A stretch of DNA of 64,000 nt from an uncultured Eubacteriales bacterium (lineage in GTDB: Bacteria; Bacillota; Clostridia; Oscillospirales; Acutalibacteraceae), in assembly GCA_934456435.1 (NCBI GenBank), contig CAKSHH010000004.1, forward strand, positions 113,416-177,415, given 5' to 3'. The translations under genes were made by a program, and so were the position numbers. The notes below the pieces were generated by a model. That model searched no databases. It was given only the letters and a program-made list of their open reading frames with translations, and had not been told where the DNA came from. This document shows, piece by piece, positions 8,939-18,103 of this stretch (position 1 is its first letter; each line of letters opens with the position of its first letter).

Positions 8939-10087
8939 ATGAAATATTTTTTGTTTAATCATGCCGGCAGCAAAAATCACGGATGCGAAGCACTCGTGAG
9001 AGGTACGGTGAATATAATTGAAAACATCGACGAAAACGCGGAGTTTGTTTTGTCATCTTATGATGCACAAGCGGATAAAAATATAGAAGATGTTGAAATC
9101 AAAGCGGCAAAAACGAGAGAACTCACGAAGCTTGAAACGATTATTGCCGCGTTGGATCTCAAGCTTAATCATTCCGAGGTTTATGCTTTGAAAAAAATGT
9201 ATTCGCCGATAATTAAAGACGCTCAGGACTGCGATATATGCCTTTCTGTCGGAGGGGATACATACTGCTACGGAGATAATCACGGCGTGCAGGTGCTAAC
9301 CGAGGAGCTGAAAAAGTCAGGGAAAAAGGTTGTTCTTTGGGGGGCCTCGATCGGAGCGGAGGATCTCACGGAGGAAAAACTCCGAAGCTTAGGAGTCTTT
9401 GATGCTGTGTTTGCGCGAGAACCTCTTACTTATGAGCTCTTGAAAGAAAAGAATGCAAATGAAAATATTTTCCTCTTTTCCGATCCTGCTTTTTGTATGG
9501 AACGGGCTGACGTTGACACGATTGACGGATTCACAAAGGAAAACACGATCGGTCTCAATGTCAGTCCCCTTGTGGCGGCAGGCAATCCGAAGATAAAAAA
9601 TATAGTTGAAGATTTTATTATGTATGTGTTTGAAAACACGACAATGAGCATAATGCTTGTACCTCATGTTGTTGAAGAAAAAAACAATGACTACGAGTTT
9701 ATGAAGCCGATTTATGACCGTTTTGCCGATACGGGCAGGATAACAATTTTGCCGCCCGACCTTGACGCAAGGCAGTATAAGGGATATATTGCGAAAACAA
9801 GATTTTTTATCGGAGCACGAACCCACGCAACTATTGCGGCATATTCGAGCGGAGTTCCGACAATCGTTCTCGGATACAGCGTGAAGGCTAAGGGAATTGC
9901 AAAGGACATTTTCGGCGAAGAAAAATTTGTTCTTGATTCAAAAGCATTAAGTGATTCCAAGCCGTTGAGGGACGCTTTTATTCGCATGATTGAAAACGAA
10001 AATGAAATCAAAGAGGAATTGATGAAAAGCATTCCTCTGAGAATGAGAAGCGCAATGGGAATGGGAGAAAAACTTTTAGAAATCTGA
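8939..10087 (+). CDS. Polysaccharide pyruvyl transferase family protein
   Basis: The 382-aa protein begins MKYFLFNHAGSKNHGCEALVRG, the N-terminus of the CsaB/EpsI-like family that uses phosphoenolpyruvate to make pyruvyl ketals on sugars. Other family-like segments are LSVGGDTYCYG, VVLWGASIG, VFAREPLTYELLK and, near the C-terminus, FFIGARTHATIAAYSSGVP. It is cytoplasmic and probably adds a charged pyruvyl group to the exopolysaccharide repeat. It lies between the polymerase and a second GT4 gene. Confidence 0.87.
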   Translation: MKYFLFNHAGSKNHGCEALVRGTVNIIENIDENAEFVLSSYDAQADKNIEDVEIKAAKTRELTKLETIIAALDLKLNHSEVYALKKMYSPIIKDAQDCDICLSVGGDTYCYGDNHGVQVLTEELKKSGKKVVLWGASIGAEDLTEEKLRSLGVFDAVFAREPLTYELLKEKNANENIFLFSDPAFCMERADVDTIDGFTKENTIGLNVSPLVAAGNPKIKNIVEDFIMYVFENTTMSIMLVPHVVEEKNNDYEFMKPIYDRFADTGRITILPPDLDARQYKGYIAKTRFFIGARTHATIAAYSSGVPTIVLGYSVKAKGIAKDIFGEEKFVLDSKALSDSKPLRDAFIRMIENENEIKEELMKSIPLRMRSAMGMGEKLLEI

Positions 10088-10101
10088 TCGGGAGTGGCGG
10101 C

Positions 10102-11289
10102 GTGAAAAGGCAAATACTTTTTGTGATTCCATCAATGAGAAGCGGCGGAGCGGAAAAAAGTCTCCTTACGCTGCTCACGGTTTTTGATTATGAAAAGTAC
10201 GATGTTGACCTTTTATGTTTTCGTCACGACGGACTGTTTTTTGACAAGCTTCCGAGTGAAGTTAATGTTTTGCCCGACAGCGAAAGATACGAAATGTTTG
10301 ACGGAAACGCGAAGCTTGCGTTCAAATATTTTTTGAAAAACAGAATGTTTGTTTCCGCGGTTGACCGCTGGAAATATTCGCGTCTCGGTTCGATGGAGGA
10401 TATAAAAAAAGCGAATGAACTCAGATGGAAATATCTGAAGAAACAGCTTCCGAAAATCAAAAAAGAATATGACTGCGCTGTCGGATATCTTGAGGGAAAT
10501 GCAAACCGTTTTGTTGTTGAAACTGTCAGGGCAAAAAGAAAAATTTGCTATGTCCACAGCGTAATTGATAAGCTGGACATAGACAAGGAGAGCTTCGGAA
10601 AAACCTTTGTCGAAGCGGACCGCGTTGTCACGGTTTCCGAAGAGTGCAGAAACAATTTGCTGAAAAACTATCCCGAACTTGAGAAAAAATTTTTTGTGGT
10701 AGAAAACATTACAAGCAAAAAGCTTCTTGAAAAGGAAAGCAAAACGGCAGACGTTTATCCGCAAAAAAGCGGAGAAATAATTATAAACACAGTCGGCAGA
10801 TTTTCAGAGCCGAAAAATATTTCTCTTGCCGTTGATGCGTGCGCCGAGCTTGTCAGACGCGGAAACAAAATAAAATGGTACCACATCGGTGAAGGTCCGC
10901 TCAGACCCGAAATTGAAAAGAGAATTTCCGAAAACGGTCTTGAAAATACTTTTGTTCTGCTGGGAGAAAGGTCGAATCCTTATCCGTATATAGGACAATG
11001 CGATATATACGTTCAGCCGTCCCTGTATGAGGGAAAGTCGATTGCGATTGATGAAGCGAAATGTTTGTCCCGTCCGATTGTTGTCACGGATTTCACAACG
11101 GTTCATGACCAAATTACCGACGGCACGGATGGAATTATTTGCAATATGGATAAGGGAGATATGGCGGACAAAATAGAGATTCTGATAAAGAATCGGGATT
11201 TGCGCGAACGTCTGACGGAAAACTTGCGGCACGAGAAAACCGGAAACGAAGAAGAAATCCTGAAATTTTACAAGCTTATTGACGGGTGA
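10102..11289 (+). CDS. Glycosyltransferase family 4
   Basis: A 395-aa GT-B transferase. Signs are IPSMRSGGAEKSLLTLL at the N-terminus (acceptor loop), ICYVHSVIDKLD, VTVSEECRNNL, NTVGRFSEPKN (start of the donor domain), WYHIGEGPLRPEIEKRI and YVQPSLYEGKSIAIDEAKCL. It starts with GTG after GGGAG. Its stop overlaps the GTG candidate of the next gene, indicating tight co-transcription. Confidence 0.9.
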   Translation: MKRQILFVIPSMRSGGAEKSLLTLLTVFDYEKYDVDLLCFRHDGLFFDKLPSEVNVLPDSERYEMFDGNAKLAFKYFLKNRMFVSAVDRWKYSRLGSMEDIKKANELRWKYLKKQLPKIKKEYDCAVGYLEGNANRFVVETVRAKRKICYVHSVIDKLDIDKESFGKTFVEADRVVTVSEECRNNLLKNYPELEKKFFVVENITSKKLLEKESKTADVYPQKSGEIIINTVGRFSEPKNISLAVDACAELVRRGNKIKWYHIGEGPLRPEIEKRISENGLENTFVLLGERSNPYPYIGQCDIYVQPSLYEGKSIAIDEAKCLSRPIVVTDFTTVHDQITDGTDGIICNMDKGDMADKIEILIKNRDLRERLTENLRHEKTGNEEEILKFYKLIDG

Positions 11290-11294
11290 GGAAA

Positions 11295-12452
11295 ATGACG
11301 ATTCTGATTATTTTACTTTTAATAATCATTGCGGTTCTTGCTTATGACCTGTGGGAGGAGTTCCTCGTTTGGCTCGGCAGAATAAAGGTCGGACAGCTTC
11401 CTGAAGAGGAGTGGCAGTCAAAGACAAAAAACGTTTTGCTGAGGTGGATTGAAAAGGGCGCTCCTGAGGTTCTTCTCAATGAAAACGGCAATATGAAATT
11501 CATAAGAAAAATAAATAACTACGGCAAGATCACATCCGTTATGTATTGGCAGGACGCCTCCCTTTTGAAAGGCGCAAACCATACCGCGGAAGATGTCGGC
11601 AGCGAAGTAACAGCTATGGCCGCAAGATACATTCCGGGCAACGGCGGAGAATGGCGCGTTTTGCCCAAGAGAATTGACGCGGCGATGCTGTGTTACGAGC
11701 TTCTCTCAAGCCGATATACCGATGCACAAAAGATAAAGCCGTCGATGGATTATGTTGCGGGTATGCTCGGCTCAATGGCGGAGAAGCACGGTACGATTCC
11801 GTACAACGAAAGTGTGCCGGAATACAGATTTGTCGACGCCGTCGGAATGACTTGTCCGTTCCTGATAAAGTATGCCCTCACATATAACGAGGAAAAGTAC
11901 ATAGACCTTGCGATGAAACAAATCAAGGAATATTATGAACACGGAGTCAATAAGGATTTCGGTATTCCCTATCATTGCTTTAAGGAAAACACCTTTGAAC
12001 CGCTCGGTGTCTGCGGCTGGGGCAGAGGCTGTGCCTGGTGGGCTTTGGGCTTGACGGACAGCCTGAAAACCTTGCTTGAGACAGACGGATACAATAAGGA
12101 AAAAGCGGTTTTGCTGAGATATTTAATAGAAATTCTCGATGCGGTGAAAAAATACATAAAAGAAGACGGTACGGTTGAGCGGATGCTCTTCAACTCGTCC
12201 CTGCAGGACAGCTCGGCTTGCGCGATGCTCGCTTACTGCTATGCCTATATGGCGGAGCTTTTGAAGAACGATGAGTACAAGGCTCTTGCGGCAAAAATGA
12301 GAGAAAAGCTGAGAAGCGTTACGCGAAGAAACGGTATTGTTGATTTTTCTCAGGGAGATACACACGGAATCGGATTTTATTCCGAAAAGCTATGTGTAGT
12401 TCCTGCGGCTCAGGGCTTCACGGTTGCCCTGAATGAAATGCTTGGCAAATAA
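11295..12452 (+). CDS. Membrane-anchored GH88/GH105-like glycoside hydrolase
   Basis: A 385-aa protein with an N-terminal membrane helix (about residues 2-20) and an alpha/alpha-barrel domain. GH105-like signs are MYWQDASLL, DAAMLCYELL, VDAVGMTCPFLIKYAL and CGWGRGCAWWALGLTDSL. GH88/GH105 enzymes add water to unsaturated uronic residues at polysaccharide ends. Inside an exopolysaccharide operon it may trim or release the polymer; no lyase is visible in the window to make an unsaturated end, so the substrate is open. The start is uncertain: ATG 11295 or GTG 11286. Confidence 0.75.
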   Translation: MTILIILLLIIIAVLAYDLWEEFLVWLGRIKVGQLPEEEWQSKTKNVLLRWIEKGAPEVLLNENGNMKFIRKINNYGKITSVMYWQDASLLKGANHTAEDVGSEVTAMAARYIPGNGGEWRVLPKRIDAAMLCYELLSSRYTDAQKIKPSMDYVAGMLGSMAEKHGTIPYNESVPEYRFVDAVGMTCPFLIKYALTYNEEKYIDLAMKQIKEYYEHGVNKDFGIPYHCFKENTFEPLGVCGWGRGCAWWALGLTDSLKTLLETDGYNKEKAVLLRYLIEILDAVKKYIKEDGTVERMLFNSSLQDSSACAMLAYCYAYMAELLKNDEYKALAAKMREKLRSVTRRNGIVDFSQGDTHGIGFYSEKLCVVPAAQGFTVALNEMLGK

Positions 12453-12471
12453 CGGCGAAAGGAGAATCGGT

Positions 12472-13230
12472 ATGATAGATATTCATTGTCACATTCTTCC
12501 GAATATGGACGACGGATCAAAGGATATGGAGACGTCCGTGAGGATGTGCCGCATAGCAAGGCGAAACGGTATCAGACACATTGTCTGTACGCCGCACATA
12601 ACCACGGTCGGTGACATAGACGGGTTTGTCAGAGCCAGAAACGAGAAGCTCAAAGACCTCCAGGAAATTGTAAACCGTCTTGATATCGGTGTTACGCTGT
12701 ATCCGGGCGCGGAAGTCTATGTTGATGATGATGTTTTCTTTTCGACCGATCTCAAACGTCTTGCTATAAACGGAAGCCGATACATACTGGTTGAGTTCTC
12801 GTTCAGGAGCATCACCGTTAAAAGAATAGTCCGCTACCTGAACGCCATTGTGGATATGGGACTCATTCCCATTGTTGCTCACCCGGAAAGGTACGAGTGC
12901 TTCCAGTTTGATTATGACGCGGTGAATATGCTCATACGGAACGGAGTAATTTTCCAAATAAACGCGGCGAGTCTTGCAAGCCTTGACGGTCCACAGGAGT
13001 TTGAGCTTTCTTACGCAATGGCATACACGGGCGCGGCGTCGTTCATTGCCACGGACGCGCACTCCGCTCATTACAGAATGAATGATCTGTTGAATATGAT
13101 GAATTTCTTTCCGCCGGATATCAGCCAGTTTAATATGCAGATGATGGTGCATGATGCGGCAAAATGTGTTCTGTCCGATGCGGAGCTGCCCGTTGTAAAC
13201 AGAGGCGAGATATATAAAAGAGGCTTTTAA
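12472..13230 (+). CDS. CpsB/CapC-type tyrosine-protein phosphatase (PHP fold)
   Basis: A 252-aa metal-dependent phosphatase of the PHP superfamily: MIDIHCHILPNMDDGSKD, VCTPHIT, YPGAEVYVDDD, IVAHPERY, and IATDAHS near the C-terminus supply His/Asp metal ligands. Family members such as CpsB and YwqE dephosphorylate the Tyr-rich tail of BY-kinases that control chain length. The BY-kinase gene follows directly, which supports this role. ATG 12472 follows GAAAGGAGA; an in-frame upstream ATG at 12433 lies inside the previous gene and is rejected. Confidence 0.92.
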   Translation: MIDIHCHILPNMDDGSKDMETSVRMCRIARRNGIRHIVCTPHITTVGDIDGFVRARNEKLKDLQEIVNRLDIGVTLYPGAEVYVDDDVFFSTDLKRLAINGSRYILVEFSFRSITVKRIVRYLNAIVDMGLIPIVAHPERYECFQFDYDAVNMLIRNGVIFQINAASLASLDGPQEFELSYAMAYTGAASFIATDAHSAHYRMNDLLNMMNFFPPDISQFNMQMMVHDAAKCVLSDAELPVVNRGEIYKRGF

Positions 13231-13232
13231 TG

Positions 13233-13261
13233 TTGACTAATAGGGTCGGATAAATTATAAT
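13233..13261 (+). promoter_or_regulatory. Internal promoter before the BY-kinase gene
   Basis: TTGACT, 17 bases and TATAAT directly after the phosphatase stop codon. The start codon at 13284 is only about 22 bases downstream, giving a very short leader. Confidence 0.7.
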
Positions 13262-13283
13262 TACAAACGGAGATGATTTGAAA

Positions 13284-14942
13284 ATGCAGGAATTGGATGT
13301 CGGCAAAAACATATATTATAACGAGTCCGGCTCGTCCTTGGATATAGGAAGATTGGCGAAAAATCTTTTGTCCAAGCTGTGGCTTATGCTTTTGGTCGGA
13401 GTAGTTTTCTCCGGTGCGGCATTTGCGATAGCCAAAGCGACCTATGTTGAGTCCTACAAGGCATCTATGACGCTCGGCTTCATGGAAACAAAATATGTAG
13501 TCGTCAGGGACTATTCAAACAGCAAGGATAATTCAACTCAATACAAGGAAGAGACAAAGTTCTATTCCAACGCCGATATCGCATATTACCAGTACCTCAT
13601 AAAAGGCGATGAAATGCTCAACAACATTCAGAAAACTCTTGCCGCCGATGAGGTGGGCAAGGAGTATCCGACGTCTTTTATCGAAAACAGTCTTTCCGTT
13701 GAGGATACCGGAATCGGCGGATTTTTCCAGATCAGCGTCACAAGCACGGACGAGGGATACTGCGAAAGGGCGCTCAACGTCGTGCTCAAGGAGTTCCCCC
13801 AGTACGTTCAGAGCTATGATAACACAATATCAATCAAGGTTATAAAGAATCCGACAGCTCCGGTCGTTTGCAATTCCGATGCCGCCACGACAAAGGCGAT
13901 ATATGGCTTTGCGCTGGGCGCATTTATCGTTGCGTTTATCATCTTCATTATGACGGTTGCAACAAAAACGGTGCTCTCGCTTGACGAACTCAGAAGAGAC
14001 ATCAATGTCAATGTTCTCGGCGCCGTTCCGCTGGTGGAAAAGAGATCGGGACTGTTCAATCAGAAAAGAAAATCTCCGCAGGGCTCTTTGCTGATAACGG
14101 ATTCTTCAAAGGTCAGCTTTGCCTATGTCGAAAGCTTCAAGGCAATCAGAACAAAAATTGAAAATATTAAGGCGGAAAAGGGCTACAAGGCGTTTGTCGT
14201 AACGAGCACATACGAGGACGAGGGCAAGACGACCGTTTCGGTAAATATCGCCTGCTCCCTTGCTCAAAAGGGTAAATCGGTTCTCCTTATTGACAGCGAC
14301 CTCAGAAAGCCTGCGGTTCTTCATGCAGTCGGCGTTAAGAGCGACACGCATTACGGACTTATTCCGATAATCAAGGGAACTTCCACCTATGTGGATTCCA
14401 TAAAGTTCATCAAATCTCTCGGAATCTTTGTTTTGCCGACGGGCGGAATTTCGCTCAAGTCGACCGAGGTTCTTGACACGGACAAGGTTCGCGCAGTCAT
14501 AGAACAGGCGCGCAAGGAGTTTGATTACATCATAATCGACTCTCCGCCGTCACATGTTGTTTCCGACAGTATGGTTATTGCGCCGCTTGCCGACGGAATA
14601 ATCTACAACATTCGCCGTGACTATGCCAAGGTGAATGACATAAACCGCACGATCGAAGAAATAAAGAGCGCGGACATTGAAATCATCGGCGCAGTATTCA
14701 CCATGAGCGAGGGCGAGGATAACAGCAGATATTATCACCGCAAGGGCAAATACAGCGGATACTACGGAAGATACGGACGCAAAAAGAAGAGCTCCGGCGG
14801 CGGTTACGGTTACGGTGGCTACGGTTACGGTGGCTACGGCTACGGCGGTTACGGTTACGGCGGCTACGGCTATGGCGGTTATGGCTACGGCTACGGCGGC
14901 AGACCGGACAGTTCAAACGGCAACAAGATAGATAACGAATAA
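13284..14942 (+). CDS. Capsular polysaccharide BY-kinase fused to its Wzz-type modulator
   Basis: A 552-aa chain-length regulator and bacterial tyrosine autokinase in one chain. There are two membrane helices (about residues 29-50 and 206-230) around an extracellular Wzz-type domain, then the kinase: Walker A STYEDEGKTT (near 310), Walker A' VLLIDSDLRKP (near 335) and Walker B YIIIDSPP (near 418). Many Gram-positive systems split these into two proteins. The C-terminus (about 490-545) is rich in tyrosine, with a Gly-Tyr repeat replacing the usual short Tyr cluster. ATG 13284 lies 7 bases after GGAGATGA. The upstream CpsB-type phosphatase is its likely partner. Confidence 0.93.
   Translation: MQELDVGKNIYYNESGSSLDIGRLAKNLLSKLWLMLLVGVVFSGAAFAIAKATYVESYKASMTLGFMETKYVVVRDYSNSKDNSTQYKEETKFYSNADIAYYQYLIKGDEMLNNIQKTLAADEVGKEYPTSFIENSLSVEDTGIGGFFQISVTSTDEGYCERALNVVLKEFPQYVQSYDNTISIKVIKNPTAPVVCNSDAATTKAIYGFALGAFIVAFIIFIMTVATKTVLSLDELRRDINVNVLGAVPLVEKRSGLFNQKRKSPQGSLLITDSSKVSFAYVESFKAIRTKIENIKAEKGYKAFVVTSTYEDEGKTTVSVNIACSLAQKGKSVLLIDSDLRKPAVLHAVGVKSDTHYGLIPIIKGTSTYVDSIKFIKSLGIFVLPTGGISLKSTEVLDTDKVRAVIEQARKEFDYIIIDSPPSHVVSDSMVIAPLADGIIYNIRRDYAKVNDINRTIEEIKSADIEIIGAVFTMSEGEDNSRYYHRKGKYSGYYGRYGRKKKSSGGGYGYGGYGYGGYGYGGYGYGGYGYGGYGYGYGGRPDSSNGNKIDNE
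14800..14900 (+). repeat. Gly-Tyr coding tandem repeat in the BY-kinase tail
   Basis: A degenerate tandem repeat of 15-base units encodes GYGYG/GGYGY. Codon choice alternates (TAC/TAT, GGT/GGC/GGA), so units are not identical in DNA. The region is in frame and keeps the stop at 14940. It supplies over ten closely spaced tyrosines. Confidence 0.9.
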
Positions 14943-14966
14943 TTTTTCTGAAAAGAAGTGTAATAA

Positions 14967-16103
14967 ATGAACAAAAGAATTTATCTTTCACCCCCTTGCA
15001 TGAACGGAACAGAAATCGGCTTCATCAACGAAGCTTTCCAGACCAACTGGATAGCGCCGTTCGGTCCGAACCTTACGGGCTTTGAAGAGGAAATGTGCAG
15101 CTATGTCGGCGCAAAGCACAGCGTAGCTCTCGCTTCCGGTACCGGAGCAATTCACATGGGACTCAAGTATCTCGGAGTCGGCAGAGACGATATTGTTTTC
15201 TGCTCCGATTTCACGTTTTCGGGAAGCTGTAATCCTGTTGCTTATCTCGGCGCAAAGCTTGTTTTCATTGACTCGGATTATAAGAGCTTCAATATGGATC
15301 CCGACGCGCTGAAAAAGGCTTTTGAAAAATATGACGCTATGGGTAAGCTGCCCAAGGCGGTAATCGTTGTTGACCTTTACGGCAACAGCGCCAACTACGA
15401 CAAAATCATTCCGATCTGCGAGCAGTACGGAGTTCCGATTCTTGAGGATGCCGCTGAGGCTCTCGGTACAACCTACAAGGGCAAAAAGTGCGGAACGTTC
15501 GGAAAGATCGGTGCGCTTTCGTTCAACGGAAACAAGATTATCACAACCTCAGGCGGCGGAATGGCTCTGTCGGACGACGAGGACGCGATAAAAAAAATAC
15601 ATTTCTGGTCGAACCAGTCCAAGGAAAATGTCAACTACTATCTCCACAATGAGCTGGGCTACAATTACAGAATGTCCAATATCTGCGCTGGTATCGGCAG
15701 AGGGCAGCTCAAGAATATGGACGAGAGAGTTGCCGCAAGAACGCGCAATTACGAGTTTTATAAAAAGGCTTTTGCCGACTTTCCCGTTACCATGGCTCCC
15801 GTGCTTGACGGCTGCAAGCCGAATTTCTGGCTCAGCGTGCTGACGATTGACGAGGGCTGTGACGTAACTCCCGACGATGTTCTCGCGGTTTTGACGGCGG
15901 ACAACATCGAAGCAAGAAGAGCATGGAATCCCATGCACAACCAGCCGATTTTCTCCGATGCGGACTTCATAAGCTGCAAGGAGGGCGAGAGCGTAGGCAA
16001 TGACATATTCCGACGCGGCGTTTGTATGCCGTCGGGCACAGGAATGACCGAAGAGGATCTTCAGCGTGTTGCCGACGTTTTCAGGACGGCTTTTGAAAAA
16101 TAA
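14967..16103 (+). CDS. DegT/DnrJ/EryC1/StrS aminotransferase (PglE-like)
   Basis: A 378-aa PLP enzyme of fold type I acting on nucleotide sugars. Family signs are IAPFGPNLTGFEEEM, ALASGTGAIHMGLKYLGVG, DFTFSGSCNPVAYLGA, ILEDAAEALGTTYKGKKCG and the PLP lysine in SFNGNKIITTSGGGM. It would aminate the 4-keto sugar made by the dehydratase at 4039, giving a UDP-4-amino-4,6-dideoxy-HexNAc. No PglD-like acetyltransferase is visible. It is the last gene of the operon, followed by a strong terminator. Confidence 0.92.
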   Translation: MNKRIYLSPPCMNGTEIGFINEAFQTNWIAPFGPNLTGFEEEMCSYVGAKHSVALASGTGAIHMGLKYLGVGRDDIVFCSDFTFSGSCNPVAYLGAKLVFIDSDYKSFNMDPDALKKAFEKYDAMGKLPKAVIVVDLYGNSANYDKIIPICEQYGVPILEDAAEALGTTYKGKKCGTFGKIGALSFNGNKIITTSGGGMALSDDEDAIKKIHFWSNQSKENVNYYLHNELGYNYRMSNICAGIGRGQLKNMDERVAARTRNYEFYKKAFADFPVTMAPVLDGCKPNFWLSVLTIDEGCDVTPDDVLAVLTADNIEARRAWNPMHNQPIFSDADFISCKEGESVGNDIFRRGVCMPSGTGMTEEDLQRVADVFRTAFEK

Positions 16104-16114
16104 AAATCTGACCC

Positions 16115-16151
16115 GGACAGGCTGTCGGTGTTCTAACAGCCTGTCCTTTTT
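16115..16151 (+). terminator. Terminator of the exopolysaccharide operon
   Basis: A perfect 11-bp stem, GGACAGGCTGT/ACAGCCTGTCC, with a 10-base loop followed by TTTTT. Confidence 0.92.
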
Positions 16152-16208
16152 GAGGTTTTATTCGGCTGAACGCCGTGTAAAACGGATTCTTGTCACAGAG
16201 GTGATATT

Positions 16209-18020
16209 TTGGCAGTAAAAAAGGACCACATAAGAAATTTCTCGATAATCGCTCACATCGACCACGGCAAATCTACACTTGCAGACCGTCTGCTTGAATT
16301 GACAGAATCGGTTGCGATCCGCGATATGACCGAGCAGCTTCTTGACGATATGGATCTCGAAAGAGAGCGCGGAATAACTATCAAGGCGCACGCCGTCAAG
16401 CTCAATTACAAAGCCCACGACGGCGAGGAATACGAGCTTAATCTGATTGACACACCGGGTCACGTTGACTTTAACTACGAGGTTTCACGTTCGCTTGCCG
16501 CCTGCGAGGGTGCGCTTTTAATTGTTGATGCGTCGCAGGGCGTTGAGGCGCAGACGCTTGCCAACACATATTTGGCGCTTGACCACGACCTTGAGATAGT
16601 TCCGATAATCAACAAGATAGATCTTCCTGCCGCCGATCCCGACCGTGTTGCCGAGGAGGTTGAGGAGGTCATCGGACTTGACTGCTCCGACGCGCCGAGA
16701 GTTTCGGCAAAGACGGGCGAAAATGTCGAAGCTGTGCTCGAAAAAATTGTTTCCGATATTCCTGCTCCGCTTGATTCCGACGACAGCAAGCCGCTCAGAG
16801 CGCTTGTATTTGACTCGGTTTATGATAACTACAAGGGCGTTATAGTTTATGTTCGTGTTGTTGACGGCAAGATAAAAGCCGGCGACACGATGAGAATGAT
16901 GGCGACCGGTGCGGAGTTCACGGTTGTTGAGGTCGGTTATATGAGAGCGACGTCAATGGAGCCGGCGAAAGAGCTCACGTCCGGTGAGGTCGGTTATATT
17001 ACCGCTTCGATCAAAACCGTCGGCGACGCAAGAGTCGGCGACACCGTGACAACGGCGGAATATCCTGCCGATGAGGCGCTTCCGGGTTACAGAAAGGTCA
17101 ACCCGATGGTCTTCTGCGGAGTTTATCCTGCCGACGGCGCGGACTACGAAAATCTGCGTGATGCGCTGGGCAAGCTTCAGCTTAACGATGCGGCGCTTTC
17201 CTTTGAACCTGAGACTTCGGGTGCGCTGGGATTTGGCTTCAGGTGCGGATTCCTCGGACTTCTTCACCTTGAAATAATCCAGGAGAGACTGGAACGTGAA
17301 TATGATCTTGATCTCGTGACGACGGTTCCGAGCGTTGTTTACAAAATTCACCTGACCGACGGCTCGGTGATTGAGATTGACAACCCGACGAAGTATCCGG
17401 ATCCGGCTTATATAGATTACTGCGAGGAGCCGATGACGAACGCAAATATTTTTGCGCCGAACGAGTATGTCGGTGCGATTATGGATCTCTGCCAGGAGAG
17501 ACGCGGAACGTTCAAAAATATGACCTACGTCACGCCTGACCGCGTTGACATTGCTTATGAGCTTCCGCTCAATGAAATAATTTATGATTTCTTCGACGTG
17601 CTTAAGTCGCGGACAAAGGGCTATGCCTCATTCGACTACGAGATAAAGGGCTACGAAAGGTCGAACCTTGTCAAGCTCGACGTGCTTCTCAACGGAGATA
17701 TGATTGACGCGCTTTCGTTTATCATTCACAGCGAAAAGGCTTATGGTAGAGCGAGGAAGATTGCCGAAAAGCTCAAGGACAACATTCCGAGACAGATGTT
17801 TGAGATTCCTGTTCAGATCGCTGTCGGCGGAAAGGTAATTGCCCGCGAGACAATTAAGGCAATGCGAAAGGACGTTCTCGCCAAGTGCTACGGCGGCGAT
17901 ATAACCCGAAAGAAGAAGCTGCTTGAGAAGCAGAAAGAGGGTAAAAAGCGAATGAGACAGTTCGGTACGGTCGAGGTTCCTCAGGAAGCGTTTATGTCAA
18001 TTTTGAAACTTGACGAATAA
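16209..18020 (+). CDS. lepA: Elongation factor 4 (LepA)
   Basis: A 603-aa translational GTPase of the membrane-associated EF4 type. G motifs are AHIDHGKST (G1), DTPGHVDF (G3) and NKIDLP (G4), followed by EF-G-like domains and the LepA-specific C-terminal domain ([33 protein letters not shown], shown here only by its ends AVGGKVIA and GGDITRKKK). It starts with TTG, chosen from AGAGGTGAT and the alignment of [20 protein letters not shown]. It is a single-gene unit here. Confidence 0.96.
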   Translation: MAVKKDHIRNFSIIAHIDHGKSTLADRLLELTESVAIRDMTEQLLDDMDLERERGITIKAHAVKLNYKAHDGEEYELNLIDTPGHVDFNYEVSRSLAACEGALLIVDASQGVEAQTLANTYLALDHDLEIVPIINKIDLPAADPDRVAEEVEEVIGLDCSDAPRVSAKTGENVEAVLEKIVSDIPAPLDSDDSKPLRALVFDSVYDNYKGVIVYVRVVDGKIKAGDTMRMMATGAEFTVVEVGYMRATSMEPAKELTSGEVGYITASIKTVGDARVGDTVTTAEYPADEALPGYRKVNPMVFCGVYPADGADYENLRDALGKLQLNDAALSFEPETSGALGFGFRCGFLGLLHLEIIQERLEREYDLDLVTTVPSVVYKIHLTDGSVIEIDNPTKYPDPAYIDYCEEPMTNANIFAPNEYVGAIMDLCQERRGTFKNMTYVTPDRVDIAYELPLNEIIYDFFDVLKSRTKGYASFDYEIKGYERSNLVKLDVLLNGDMIDALSFIIHSEKAYGRARKIAEKLKDNIPRQMFEIPVQIAVGGKVIARETIKAMRKDVLAKCYGGDITRKKKLLEKQKEGKKRMRQFGTVEVPQEAFMSILKLDE

Positions 18021-18034
18021 TATTGATTTAGGTA

Positions 18035-18064
18035 TTGCAAGTTTGTATTGCTTTGTGCTATAAT
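18035..18064 (+). promoter_or_regulatory. Promoter of the GPH transporter gene
   Basis: TTGCAA, 18 bases and TATAAT with the extended -10 TGC immediately upstream. The gene starts 40 bases downstream. Confidence 0.7.
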
Positions 18065-18103
18065 AAATCATAAATTCGTGTAAAATCAGTAAGGAGGTAA
18101 AGT

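Noticed and set aside
14800..14900. Tandem repeats that could suggest a CRISPR array
   Set aside because: The units are contiguous, in frame and encode Gly-Tyr; there are no spacers and no cas genes in the window.
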